A DNA stretch of 64,000 nucleotides from Saprospiraceae bacterium (GTDB taxonomy: Bacteria; Bacteroidota; Bacteroidia; Chitinophagales; Saprospiraceae), in contig JAWKLJ010000001.1 in assembly GCA_041392805.1 (NCBI GenBank), positions 2,046,001 to 2,110,000 on the forward strand, given 5' to 3'. Below the pieces are notes generated by a model, which saw only the letters and a list, made by a program, of their open reading frames with translations, searched no databases and was not told the DNA's origin. How positions within the stretch are numbered: position 1 is the stretch's first letter; the number at the start of each line of letters is the position of its first letter. Below are positions 44,701-52,127 of this stretch, piece after piece. A program made the position numbers and the translations under genes.

Positions 44701-46612
44701 AGTAATGAGGGGTTTGAGATTGGAAAACTCTTTCACTAAAAGTCTCGTTCCCTTCATCATGGGAAATTGTTTCTTCATATTGTTCTGTTAGGCTTTTTTC
44801 CGTCTCGATGCTCATATCTGAATTTTTAAGGTGTTTTTGAGAAATATTCGTTAATGTTTGAGAGATATCCAATACACCGTTGCCAATTCTGTGATGGTTG
44901 TTTTCACTAAAGGATGGATCGGCATTTTTGAGTAATAGCGTTCTAATATCAAAACTACTTAGTGGAAGTGGAGTGGTTTCAAGGATTAGGGCTACAGCTC
45001 CGGTAACATGTGGTGTTGCCATACTGGTGCCCGACATTTTAATTCTTCTTCTTCCTCCTTTCACCTCATCAAGGGCACTCGACCTGGCGGCCACTACACC
45101 CACTCCTGGTGCCAGGACATTGGGCTTTTGTCTGCCGTCTACCGTGGGACCACTACTACTGAACGGAGCCAGCTGCATCGTTTTTGTATTAATAGCACCT
45201 ACTACGATGGTGTTGAATCCATTGCAAATAGTGCCGGTAGTTGTAAGCGGATCAGCATATTGATCTTCGAATTTTGATTGACAGGTTTTACATCCCGAAT
45301 CTCTTTCAATCCAGGCATGGTATCTACCATCCACTACTTTTACACCCATAAGTTCCACTGTCCATTTCCCTTTCGGTGCATGGGTGTATAGAAAAATGTT
45401 AATGTGATTTTTTTGATTGTTAGGCTCATTTGCGCGATGGTAGATTCTGCCAATGATGCTATTATTCCATAAAATATCTTTTTTTCCTCCTAATGGACAG
45501 GAAAATGTGGCATCTGAGGATTCCTGTTTTAAAATAATATCAAATATATCCTTGCCTGAATACCAGATTTCCAATTCATTTGGCGTAATATCTGCTTTAT
45601 CAATTTGCATTTTAAATGTCTCTTTCCTGCCGGGAGGCACTATACCTGAAGTATGGGTTTTAGATTCAAAATAATTTCCTGTACTTTGGCAAATGGCAGT
45701 ATTCATCCGATTGGCTAAAAAATTGTCCATACCCATTTCGATCAGGGATAGCCCTTCATGAGAACCGCCATGCCGCCCAAAACTAAGGTTGATAACCAAA
45801 GGTTGATCTCCTGCTGTCTTTTGAATAAAATGAATAGCTTCCAACACGCTAACAGAATCACCCAGGTTCATGGTTGGCGTGACATCCCTTGAAGAAAGAT
45901 GAACAAAAATGATTTCGGCTTCTGGTGCAATGCCCTTCGCTCCCGAACGACCGTTGCCAGCGGCGATGCCCATCACGTGAGTGCCATGTGATCCCCCTTT
46001 CGCGGCAGATTTTCCGGGATGATACCCTAGGGTATGATAGGGCCTGTCACTTGCAAGCGCGCTGTTTATCTCATCGCGGTGATAGACTCTGCCATAGTTA
46101 AAAGGCTTGGGAGTATTGATGTCGGTTTCATCTGTTTGATCCCAAATAGCGATTAAACGTGTGCTACCGTCTTTGTCGATAAAGTCAACATGGGCGAAAT
46201 CAGCACCGTAATCAATAATTCCAATCACCACTCCTTTTCCTGTTGCATCAACCTGTGATTTCAGGCGCCAGTCTTCTTCTATTTGTAGTTCTTCTTCCTC
46301 TATTTCCTCTGTTTCCACTACATCACCTGTCAGAAAGCGACTGGCCTTGAAACTGACGATCTGTTGACCATAATATATTTCAAGTACATCTTTTCGCTTT
46401 ATTCGGCAAGTAATAATTTCTCCAAATTGAGTAACGAGACGCAGCTTCGCCGGAATCACAGCGGGGTCTTTCAATCGGATCAGCGCGGCGATTTCTTCAT
46501 TCGGATCGAGGTTGGGAAGCAGTTGTTCTTGTAATGCGGGATCCATCTGGCTAGCTTTTAGTTGAACAGGTAAGCGTATTTTTTTAGGTTCTCTGACAAT
46601 TTTTGTGGTCAA
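41735..46612 (-). CDS. Three-enzyme fusion: subtilisin (S8), M15 peptidase, patatin phospholipase
   Basis: 1625 residues, no signal peptide and no T9SS sorting domain visible. Residues about 120-590 are a subtilisin-like protease with triad D134 (IGIIDYGADFAH), H212 (GSHGTHVMG) and S530 (SGTSMATPHVTGA); a long insert lies between H212 and S530. Residues about 640-960 are unassigned. About 970-1095 is an M15 D,D-peptidase-like domain with zinc ligands H1037 and D1044 (SNHAYGLALDLN) and H1086 (DGHHFEYAG). About 1190-1520 is a patatin domain: GGGGKG at 1198, nucleophile S1239 in GASAGA and D1496 in LWLDGGTRNNSP. All active sites look intact. It would hydrolyse protein, peptidoglycan stem peptides and acyl lipids. 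It is the last gene of a minus-strand cluster of small proteins. An S8-M15-patatin fusion is unfamiliar to me. Confidence 0.85.
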   Translation of the reverse strand: MTTKIVREPKKIRLPVQLKASQMDPALQEQLLPNLDPNEEIAALIRLKDPAVIPAKLRLVTQFGEIITCRIKRKDVLEIYYGQQIVSFKASRFLTGDVVETEEIEEEELQIEEDWRLKSQVDATGKGVVIGIIDYGADFAHVDFIDKDGSTRLIAIWDQTDETDINTPKPFNYGRVYHRDEINSALASDRPYHTLGYHPGKSAAKGGSHGTHVMGIAAGNGRSGAKGIAPEAEIIFVHLSSRDVTPTMNLGDSVSVLEAIHFIQKTAGDQPLVINLSFGRHGGSHEGLSLIEMGMDNFLANRMNTAICQSTGNYFESKTHTSGIVPPGRKETFKMQIDKADITPNELEIWYSGKDIFDIILKQESSDATFSCPLGGKKDILWNNSIIGRIYHRANEPNNQKNHINIFLYTHAPKGKWTVELMGVKVVDGRYHAWIERDSGCKTCQSKFEDQYADPLTTTGTICNGFNTIVVGAINTKTMQLAPFSSSGPTVDGRQKPNVLAPGVGVVAARSSALDEVKGGRRRIKMSGTSMATPHVTGAVALILETTPLPLSSFDIRTLLLKNADPSFSENNHHRIGNGVLDISQTLTNISQKHLKNSDMSIETEKSLTEQYEETISHDEGNETFSERVFQSQTPHYYTPASTISFNCHPPKPYVNTVSQFPNIVANPETIIEQAFSNRGIAADDIARFRNNGGFAPLLPIAQYFGDTFAALLAQLRYPNNWIMNPRVTYHNRDTPQNNKAPYLAPRLLLAIPGFFRELARNTTNSFEAYSLENLGWLLMYRLRDLIQQNTNNNWWLPPRPVFIQEFPPLSLTYVSTDITDYVYFLNLYSDRITQQAFRDNANAWRNALAGQHWLAETGQIPGLTAGLLFYPNLVTIPAAVNTQTQRQQIDSAWQARLAQVDQAFPISPGATPQEILMIQQQRMQSLTAKNQPNPSAIAPLFSAASFGNVKLAYEYPQLVNTANPVGIRRQVNVLKVLVPVVEAVFRTVEELGWNDLLFHTMGGQLFRGIGTTQNNRESVDAFIQRAYPRARGISNHAYGLALDLNFVENPQETGAHAAMAPRLVALFEAFGFRWGYCFNHTDGHHFEYAGNPIVVPAFTTGPQPAPFTDSYYPSEYLENGYDKAIDGHTPGYCDNRHKHPQFENQEYHSCKCSQEEAKDYVDVLSSNPQGELTTIESGGGTGKKLTKEAVQYLSFEGGGGKGLIYVGAIKALENLGILRFQNDKLDPLGQIKGVAGASAGAITATLLSIGYNSTQIQDALSRTNLNRLFDLPVLPSQLPKLETGCAQRNDIPVVFIDFLNGLLKKIFEKLIDKVKGNVPIVLKPVFNPMMEMLKEVMATIRKENKDITVAFMKKLLTSSVAWENVDMFSKLKSPLMPIYINNFVNDLGLFSGCNARAFFAELIRKKTGKANLTFEEHYDRYGIKLRIVGFNVEKSKVEYFSKETTPNMSLVDAIRISMSLPYIYKPIRITKEESLRITKGGIKGSHSELAGLWLDGGTRNNSPIRVFENEPGANPKTLGIRLGYDQDEVKSVDSIFDLILRYTLIPGVMGTGETGISSTSGFQEQTIELNAGNMEMWDFKPDPKLLKSLVSQAEKDVCKYFDHDCENTTQTKPTRSANRHEIMR

Positions 46613-46737
46613 GAGAAAGATTTTTTATAACAAGCATCCTGCCTCCCCTTCATGAAGTTGCATCAACTAAATCGGCTGGCCAGATGTACCCTTTTAAAAA
46701 CAGACGTCCATTCGGACGCCCATTATGCTGAATCTTT

Positions 46738-47073
46738 CTATTTGTAATCTTTCAAAATGGTAGTATTATCATCGATGTGCCCTTTTATGGTGTCTACATC
46801 AGTAGTATCAGCATTATAAATAAATACCACCAGCTTTTTTGCTTCCTCCCTTAATGCCAAAAGATCGGCAGCTAATATTTCCTTGCTTGCTTTTAGATCC
46901 TCGATCTCCGTTTTATCATCCGCCCTGAACTTTGCATTCAGTACCGGCATCATAAGATTTTTGGAGTTATCAATAGAGCTGAGCAGGCCTATTTTCATGG
47001 CTTCGCTACGTTCAACCCCCTGACGTTCTGCCACTACGAAGCTGAATAACATACGAGACATTAAATCATTCAT
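46738..47073 (-). CDS. Small helical protein of the S8-M15-patatin cluster
   Basis: 111 residues, no signal peptide. The N-terminal half (MNDLMSRMLFSFVVAERQGV, then a SEAMKIGLLSSIDNSKNLMM stretch) is amphipathic helical; the second half has a Lys/Glu-rich helix (EDLKASKEILAADLLALREE) and ends IDDNTTILKDYK. No known family is recognised. It lies 45 bp after the acidic-repeat protein and 125 bp before the fusion protease, all in one orientation, so it is probably co-transcribed. It could be a chaperone, adaptor or structural subunit for the large protein; this is inference from position only. Confidence 0.6.
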   Translation of the reverse strand: MNDLMSRMLFSFVVAERQGVERSEAMKIGLLSSIDNSKNLMMPVLNAKFRADDKTEIEDLKASKEILAADLLALREEAKKLVVFIYNADTTDVDTIKGHIDDNTTILKDYK

Positions 47074-47118
47074 TATTATTGCTTTTTAGAATCAGACAAT
47101 TTTATTGCTTACAAATCA

Positions 47119-48039
47119 CTATTTACTAAGCGCAAGCACCATTAATAAAGGCATCATCGAATCACTACCCGAACCAAATCCGCCGCCCATCATCATTGGA
47201 AGCAGCATCAGCATCGTGTTATCCTCTTTTTTGAAAGTGGCCTGCGCGTTGTATGCTGTGTTTAGAGCCGCAGTTCCTGTGGTACCAGGATTGAGCGTGA
47301 TTTTTTCAATTTTTGGATCACTACTCAACATCATAGGCAATAACATAGACATCTGACTTTGTTGTTGGGCATTTTTGAAATCTTTATCCATCTTTTCCAT
47401 CCGTTTTCCCATCAGGTTAACCCTTTTACCTACGCGGGCAGACTGCTTGTTCAAACGGGAAATTGCCTGGTTCTGAGCTTGTGAAGCTTTGGTATGTTTG
47501 GCATCAATTCGATTCACTTCGGAGGCGATTTTTGCTGTTTCTCCCGCATTCTTATTTACCGCTTCGGTCGTCTTGACAGTAGTAGCATTCAGCGCGTCAA
47601 TCGACCTCTTGAGAACGGCTATATCGTCTTTTGTAGCAATGTTTTGTGGCAAACGAACCTGAAACGGACGACCTTGCTGATTAGTCATTGTTCCTGCCAG
47701 ATTGGATAAGGGATTAATTCCTCCGGTTCCTGTCAGCCTAGGTCTTACGCCTTGTAATCGCACCGGCCTCCTGCCGCCTTTTCCAAGTACATTGGAAGCA
47801 GCGCGAACAGCAGCCGAGGCGCCCCCAGTAAGTAGGTCCAGGGGTCTGAATCTAAATTCTGCCGATTCGTCATCATAAGACTCATCGTCCCAGGATTCAT
47901 CATCGTAGGATTCGTCATCATAAGACTCATCGTCCCAAGATTCATCATCATAAGATTCACCTCTATTTCCATACAAACCCTCTTGATCGTACCGGACATC
48001 AAGACGTTCCAGTACGGCTTCGTTTTCAGTAAAAGCCAT
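47119..48039 (-). CDS. Acidic-repeat, coiled-coil, Met-rich protein of the cluster
   Basis: 306 residues in four parts. Residues about 30-60 are six copies of the pentapeptide DDES(Y/W), encoded by a 15-bp tandem repeat. About 65-130 is basic and Gly/Arg-rich (GKGGRRPVRLQGVRPRLTG). About 135-225 is a coiled coil (VLKRSIDALNATTVKTTEAV, SRLNKQSARVGKRVNLMGKR). The end has two Met/Leu-rich hydrophobic stretches (MSMLLPMMLSS and MLMLLPMMMGGGFGSG). No signal peptide or known family. The strong negative-to-positive-to-coiled-coil-to-hydrophobic layout suggests a self-assembling or membrane-engaging protein, which is inference. Confidence 0.65.
   Translation of the reverse strand: MAFTENEAVLERLDVRYDQEGLYGNRGESYDDESWDDESYDDESYDDESWDDESYDDESAEFRFRPLDLLTGGASAAVRAASNVLGKGGRRPVRLQGVRPRLTGTGGINPLSNLAGTMTNQQGRPFQVRLPQNIATKDDIAVLKRSIDALNATTVKTTEAVNKNAGETAKIASEVNRIDAKHTKASQAQNQAISRLNKQSARVGKRVNLMGKRMEKMDKDFKNAQQQSQMSMLLPMMLSSDPKIEKITLNPGTTGTAALNTAYNAQATFKKEDNTMLMLLPMMMGGGFGSGSDSMMPLLMVLALSK
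47864..47958. repeat. 15-bp tandem repeat encoding DDES(Y/W)
   Basis: About 6.3 copies of a 15-bp unit (plus-strand form GATTCATCGTCCCAA or GATTCGTCATCATAA) inside the acidic-repeat protein gene. The two versions alternate, giving W or Y. Copy number is likely to vary by slippage. Confidence 0.85.
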
Positions 48040-48059
48040 AGTTATTTGATTTTGGTTTT

Positions 48060-48533
48060 TTATTGATTATTTAGATCTCCTTCCGTTTTATTAATCGTTT
48101 GGATTAATTTCACAAAAAACGGTTGAATCAGGTGGTTAAACTTCTGTTCTTCAATTTCCAGGTTGCCGGGACTGCCATTTCCATGACAATCTGAACAGTC
48201 TGGGTCAATACCCCAGCATTCACAGGCACCAAGCGCAGAGGCCGCATAGGCATTAAGCCGTACGATCTTATTATGTTTTTGCTGCAGGGCTTTGTATTCA
48301 GACAGCAACTCTTTATTCATCTTTATAAGGGTTTTTACGTCTTGTCGCATCTGAACGGAGCCTCCATTTTTATGTCCATTAATTGGAATATGATTTTCAC
48401 GTTCCTTTCCTTTCTGTAAATTTTGCATCATTACCTGCCCAAGCATTTTCTTGTAAGGATCTTCGCTTTGCCCTAAATTTTGCACTAGCGAAGTCATCAT
48501 TTCTTCATAAGATGCAGCGCTATTATTATTCAT
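48060..48533 (-). CDS. Helical protein with DnaJ-like cysteine cluster
   Basis: 157 residues. Residues about 1-100 are helical and Gln/Lys-rich (YEEMMTSLVQNLGQSEDPYK, DVKTLIKMNKELLSEYKALQ). The centre holds ALGACECWGIDPDCSDCHG followed by NGSPG: a C-x-C...C-x2-C-x-G-x-G arrangement resembling a DnaJ zinc-finger half, probably binding one zinc. The C-terminal 40 residues are helical. It starts 3 bp after the stop of the preceding cluster gene and ends 20 bp before the next, so translation is probably coupled. Family unknown; possibly a dedicated chaperone or adaptor. Confidence 0.62.
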   Translation of the reverse strand: MNNNSAASYEEMMTSLVQNLGQSEDPYKKMLGQVMMQNLQKGKERENHIPINGHKNGGSVQMRQDVKTLIKMNKELLSEYKALQQKHNKIVRLNAYAASALGACECWGIDPDCSDCHGNGSPGNLEIEEQKFNHLIQPFFVKLIQTINKTEGDLNNQ

Positions 48534-48536
48534 AGA

Positions 48537-49232
48537 TTATTTGTTTAACAGGTTTAATATATGTTCACCGATATTTTCCGGAGATTCGGGATTAACAATC
48601 ATATTATCTTCCGAATCATAATAAAAATCAGGATAGTAAAAATTTCCCCCATTAGATTCTGCCTCTAAACTGGAAGCCAGTTGGGAAATGACATTTAAAA
48701 TAGAGCCAATCGGAATTTGTGCTCCACCAACAGAGACGCTGGTATTTCCTCCTTTGGTTAAACCTTGCAGTGCCGCCCCTATTGCCGGGTTTTGCAAGAG
48801 TCCGGCTAAAATGTTGGCAGAATTAGAGATAACTGTAGCAGGTGGCGCTGTAGCACTCACTGCTGGGCGAGCAGGAGCTTGGGGCCTCGGAGCAGGAACA
48901 GCCATTGGTCTTGTCGGGGTCTTTGGTTTGGAGAAATTTTTAACAAGGCCCGAAACCCCTTTAATTACAGCAGGCAAAGCACTTATCAAGGTGCCAACTA
49001 TGGGCGCTATTTCGCCGCTCTGCTCTAAGGCAAAGGTGTTTTCAAAAAAATCATTTATCTCCCCAAGTGTCATACTTTCAGGGTCAAAATCTTTCCCTTC
49101 GTAATCTTCATCATCAAAACCTTCCCACTCTCCTTCTATTTGAAAATCGTATTCAGGGGAGACGTCAGTGAAAGCGTCAGCCTCAATAAATTCCATTTGT
49201 CCGTAATGGTTATCGAAAGAATTGTGAAACAT
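48537..49232 (-). CDS. Acidic-leader, Pro/Ala-linker protein of the cluster
   Basis: 231 residues. The first 60 are strongly acidic and aromatic (EYDFQIEGEWEGFDDEDYEG). A hydrophobic segment IAPIVGTLISALPAVIKGVSG lies at about 80-100, a Pro/Ala/Arg linker (PRPQAPARPAVSATAPP) at 110-130, then a Gly/Ser/Ile-rich region (GGNTSVSVGGAQIPIGSILN), and the end is again acidic and Tyr-rich (YYPDFYYDSEDN). No signal peptide or recognised family. It shares the acidic N-terminus and internal hydrophobic segment with the 306-residue neighbour. It overlaps the upstream small gene by 23 bp. Confidence 0.62.
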   Translation of the reverse strand: MFHNSFDNHYGQMEFIEADAFTDVSPEYDFQIEGEWEGFDDEDYEGKDFDPESMTLGEINDFFENTFALEQSGEIAPIVGTLISALPAVIKGVSGLVKNFSKPKTPTRPMAVPAPRPQAPARPAVSATAPPATVISNSANILAGLLQNPAIGAALQGLTKGGNTSVSVGGAQIPIGSILNVISQLASSLEAESNGGNFYYPDFYYDSEDNMIVNPESPENIGEHILNLLNK

Positions 49233-49569
49233 AGTTCAATATTTTTTTTGCCAAAAAAATCCAATAAATACCTGCTTTGCTACGCCAATTTAAAGGTTTC
49301 ATGATCTCAAAAAAATCGCCTGTCTCTTCCAGCTCCTTTACAACCTCATTCAGGCAATTTTGTGTTAATTCATATACGACCAAAAGGTTCCTTTTATAAA
49401 AATATTTCCGGTTTTCGTCCTTAATTTTTTTTGCTATTATTTGCATTCTATTGAAGCTAAAAACATCGACAAAATACTCGTGCCCCCCATTAGCGCTATC
49501 TAACCATACAATCAAAATAGCTTCGTCTGCCCCATGCATAATTAGTTTTAGCGTAAAGCATGCCTCCAT
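49210..49569 (-). CDS. Small protein, first in the cluster
   Basis: 119 residues, ATG at 49569. The N-terminal half looks like an alpha/beta unit (CFTLKLIMHGADEAILIVWL, HEYFVDVFSFNRMQIIAKKI), the C-terminal half basic and helical (IYWIFLAKKILNYVSQFF), perhaps membrane-associated. No family recognised. Its 3' end overlaps the acidic-leader gene by 23 bp, indicating translational coupling. It lies 337 bp downstream of the LytTR regulator with a MITE-like element between, so a separate promoter is likely. Confidence 0.55.
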   Translation of the reverse strand: MEACFTLKLIMHGADEAILIVWLDSANGGHEYFVDVFSFNRMQIIAKKIKDENRKYFYKRNLLVVYELTQNCLNEVVKELEETGDFFEIMKPLNWRSKAGIYWIFLAKKILNYVSQFFR

Positions 49570-49906
49570 TCCTCTATTTTTAAATAAACTAGTCTACTGC
49601 AATACAATTATCTACAAGTTCAGCATTTAAATTTATCTGCCAATGGGGTATCAATGGAAATGCAATATTGGTTTATGGAAAAGATGGTTCCATCCATTTA
49701 AATGTGTCGGCGGGAGTAAAATTCTGTGGTGCTTGGAAGCTGTTAGAGCATGTTTGGAGGTCGCTTTTGGAGGCAAAAAGTGTCAATTTTTCGCTGAGAC
49801 TAGGCACTTTTGAAGTTCATACCCTTCGGTACGGACGAAAAAAGTAACGAAGTATCAGCGAAAAAGGGATAGTTTTAGGCCCAAAGGGTGACCTCCAAAC
49901 ATGCTC
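49570..49906. other. 337-bp region between LytTR gene and cluster
   Basis: 49570-49745 is AT-rich and probably contains the cluster promoter; no strong consensus was found. 49746-49906 is the MITE-like element copy 2. Confidence 0.5.
49746..49906. mobile_element. MITE-like element, copy 2 (161 bp)
   Basis: Inverted ends GAGCATGTTTGGAGG.../...CCTCCAAACATGCTC, flanked by TTA duplications (49743-49745, 49907-49909). Nearly identical inside to 14538-14699. The right-hand TTA is also the complement of the TAA stop codon of the LytTR gene, so the element inserted exactly at that stop. Confidence 0.85.
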
Positions 49907-50632
49907 TTAAAGACGAGTTATTAAATTCATAAACTCAGACCGCTTATTTCTCGAAACAGGGATAACTGCTTTTTCATCACCTTTCATTAATATAATCCCC
50001 TCTCTCTTGTATTTATAAATATGTAATAAATTAATCAAGTGGCTTTTGTGTGGGCAATAAAAACCTGAACCTTCCAATAACTTTTTGAATTCACCAATAT
50101 TATAGGAGCTAATAATACTTCTGTGGGAAGAAATAGTAATGACCCTTGTGCAGTTAGTCAAACTTTCACACCGGATGATTTCATTTATAGGAACAAAATC
50201 TAGACCATCAGAAGAAGGAATACCGACCTGGATAAGGGAAGGCTTGTTAATTATTTGTGTTTTCCTTAATTCTGAAATTCTTCTAGCACATTCAGCAGTA
50301 AGTATTACCAATTCTTCCACTAAAGGATAGAATAAATAGCCTGATGGATTAAAAAAATTTAAAGGGATAGACCTCGGCTTGTCTCTTTCAAGAATCAAAA
50401 TAAATTCAGCATTCAGTTTTTTTTGTTTAATGATTTCCAAATCTTCCAGTGAAATCCCTTCCGGATCAATAAATATAATTTCCGGTAAAATACCCAGGCT
50501 GGTATTAAAAAAATCCTTAATAGAGTTATAATACCAATTGATTTCCATATAGGGACAATACTTTACTATTACATTAGTCAAATAGTCTTTTATTTTTTTT
50601 CTGTTTTCAACAATAGCAACTGGGGTTTTCAT
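49907..50632 (-). CDS. LytTR-family response regulator
   Basis: 241 residues. The N-terminal 120 residues look like a divergent receiver domain: AIVENRKKIKDYL lacks the usual paired acidic residues, and IIFIDPEG supplies the likely phospho-Asp. The C-terminal 100 residues are a LytTR DNA-binding domain (DFVPINEIIRCESLTNCTRV, YCPHKSHLINLLHIYKY). It probably controls the adjoining small-protein/fusion-protease cluster, which is transcribed in the same direction. No sensor kinase is adjacent. The stop codon is formed by the target-site duplication of the neighbouring mobile element. Confidence 0.78.
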   Translation of the reverse strand: MKTPVAIVENRKKIKDYLTNVIVKYCPYMEINWYYNSIKDFFNTSLGILPEIIFIDPEGISLEDLEIIKQKKLNAEFILILERDKPRSIPLNFFNPSGYLFYPLVEELVILTAECARRISELRKTQIINKPSLIQVGIPSSDGLDFVPINEIIRCESLTNCTRVITISSHRSIISSYNIGEFKKLLEGSGFYCPHKSHLINLLHIYKYKREGIILMKGDEKAVIPVSRNKRSEFMNLITRL

Positions 50633-51238
50633 AGGTGTTTTTTTGGAGTTTCTTTTGCCTTATCTTAGTGCTTGGACTTTTGACGCTTTTGGTAATCCTT
50701 CGTTTTCCAGGCTAAAAATGGGAAGTTGGAAGTCGGAAGTTGGAAAATTGTGCTCCTGAGTCTTTCCGCCTTCCGCTTTCCGCCTTCAAATTAACAAATG
50801 TCAAAAGTCCAGTTAGTGCCAAAGGAACTGGTTATTTAGGAATCCTGATTTTTGCATAAACTTTCTATGCAACCGATTCATTTCCAACAATTGAAATTGA
50901 CCAATTTGTTCTTCAGCCATAGCAATGGGGTTATATTAATTATTACCAAATTGGCATATAATTTATTTGTCTTCAAATTTAAATCAATCTTACTGTGGGG
51001 AGAAAAATAAGACAGGGAGGATAACGTCTGGCATTTCTAAAACCATAAACCATTGTTTTTCTGATTCATTGGTGTAGTTTTTAGGGATAGAAATTCAATT
51101 CTATACATTTTAAATATAATAATAATTGAGGAATGGGCATAATAATTGGTGGTTTTCTGACAATTTTTGTATCCTAATCAGCTTACCGCCTTTAGTTTTC
51201 ATTCATCCACTTTTTACTTCGTCTCCCGATCACCCCCT
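50633..51238. other. 606-bp intergenic region
   Basis: 50671-50812 is a hairpin repeat: it opens CTTGGACTTTTGACGC and closes with GTCAAAAGTCCAG, with a GGAAGTTGGAAGTCGGAAGT arm and a TTCCGCCTTCCGCTTTCC arm inside. It shares its left flank with 10851-10890. 50813-51238 is AT-rich with no recognised gene. Confidence 0.5.
50671..50812. repeat. Complete copy of the purine/pyrimidine hairpin family
   Basis: Outer arms CTTGGACTTTTGAC and GTCAAAAGTCCAG pair, and the inner GGAA-rich and TTCC-rich arms pair around GTGCTCCTGAGTC. This is the most complete member of the family in the window. Confidence 0.65.
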
Positions 51239-52036
51239 TCAATAACTCACTCCCAGCAGGGAAAACACCTCACTGGCCGGAATAGCAAAGGCAATACCTT
51301 CGACGCCAAAGCCAATGACTTTGGAGTTGACAATGCCAATAAGTCTGCCCTGATCATCGATGAGGGGACCACCGCTATTGCCGAAGTTGATGCTCACATC
51401 GGTTTGCAGCCAGTCGAGTGCATCATGTTGGCGGAGGCCGGAAATGATGCCTTTGCTTACAGTTTGGCCCAATTCTACGGAGGTCGGTGTACCTATGCTG
51501 AACACCTCCTGTCCGACACGGTAGTGCTTATCGGTTGGAAGAACGAAAGTGGCATCAAACTGGGTATCGACTTTTAACAGCGCTAAATCGGCTTCTTCAT
51601 TCACTCTGGTGACCCTGGCCTCGTGTTTGGTTTTATCGTGAAGGATCACTTCCACCGTTTCATGACCTGCTACGACATTGTAATTGGTAATCAGAAATCC
51701 TTCAGGACTAATGACCAGTCCCCTGCCATGCCCTTTGTCATGCTGAATAGTCACAGATGCCTGTAGGGCTGATTCCACATCTTTCACTAACACATCAGGT
51801 GTTTGAATAGAAAGGGATTCAAAAGCAGGGGCCAAAACAGGTTGCTGGTCCAATAATTTCTGGACCTGGGCATCCTCCAGAACTACTCGCCCCTTTCCCT
51901 TGTACTCGTTATCTACATTTACCTTGGCATCGCTGCTGTTCGTCTGAATTTCTACCTTCTGGAATTTAGGATTGAGCATGGAAGCACAACTGGAGAGGCT
52001 GGCCCAAATGAAAAGGAACAGAAACAAGTTTTTCAT
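51239..52036 (-). CDS. HtrA-like (S1C) lipoprotein lacking catalytic His
   Basis: 265 residues. FIWASLSSC is an SPII lipobox. A short N-terminal domain with a PEGA-like strand pattern (VEIQTNSSDAKVNVDNEYKG) precedes a trypsin-like domain from about 85. The fold motifs are those of HtrA/DegP, with D150 in EADLALLKV and S221 in FGNSGGPL. The expected TNxHVV, however, reads TNYNVV, so Asn120 replaces the catalytic His; H125 lies five residues later. No PDZ domain follows. It is either an inactive binding protein or uses a shifted His. Confidence 0.85.
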   Translation of the reverse strand: MKNLFLFLFIWASLSSCASMLNPKFQKVEIQTNSSDAKVNVDNEYKGKGRVVLEDAQVQKLLDQQPVLAPAFESLSIQTPDVLVKDVESALQASVTIQHDKGHGRGLVISPEGFLITNYNVVAGHETVEVILHDKTKHEARVTRVNEEADLALLKVDTQFDATFVLPTDKHYRVGQEVFSIGTPTSVELGQTVSKGIISGLRQHDALDWLQTDVSINFGNSGGPLIDDQGRLIGIVNSKVIGFGVEGIAFAIPASEVFSLLGVSY

Positions 52037-52127
52037 GATTTTGGATTTTTAGGTTTAAAAAAAAATTAATACTTTGATTTAGATAGCAGCTAGTCAAGTG
52101 GTATTTAAAAACTGTTACCTGTTGGAA

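Noticed and set aside
41735..50632. Contractile injection (eCIS/T6SS) locus
   Set aside because: The large effector-like protein is suggestive, but no sheath, tube, baseplate, spike or AAA ATPase gene is present in the cluster.
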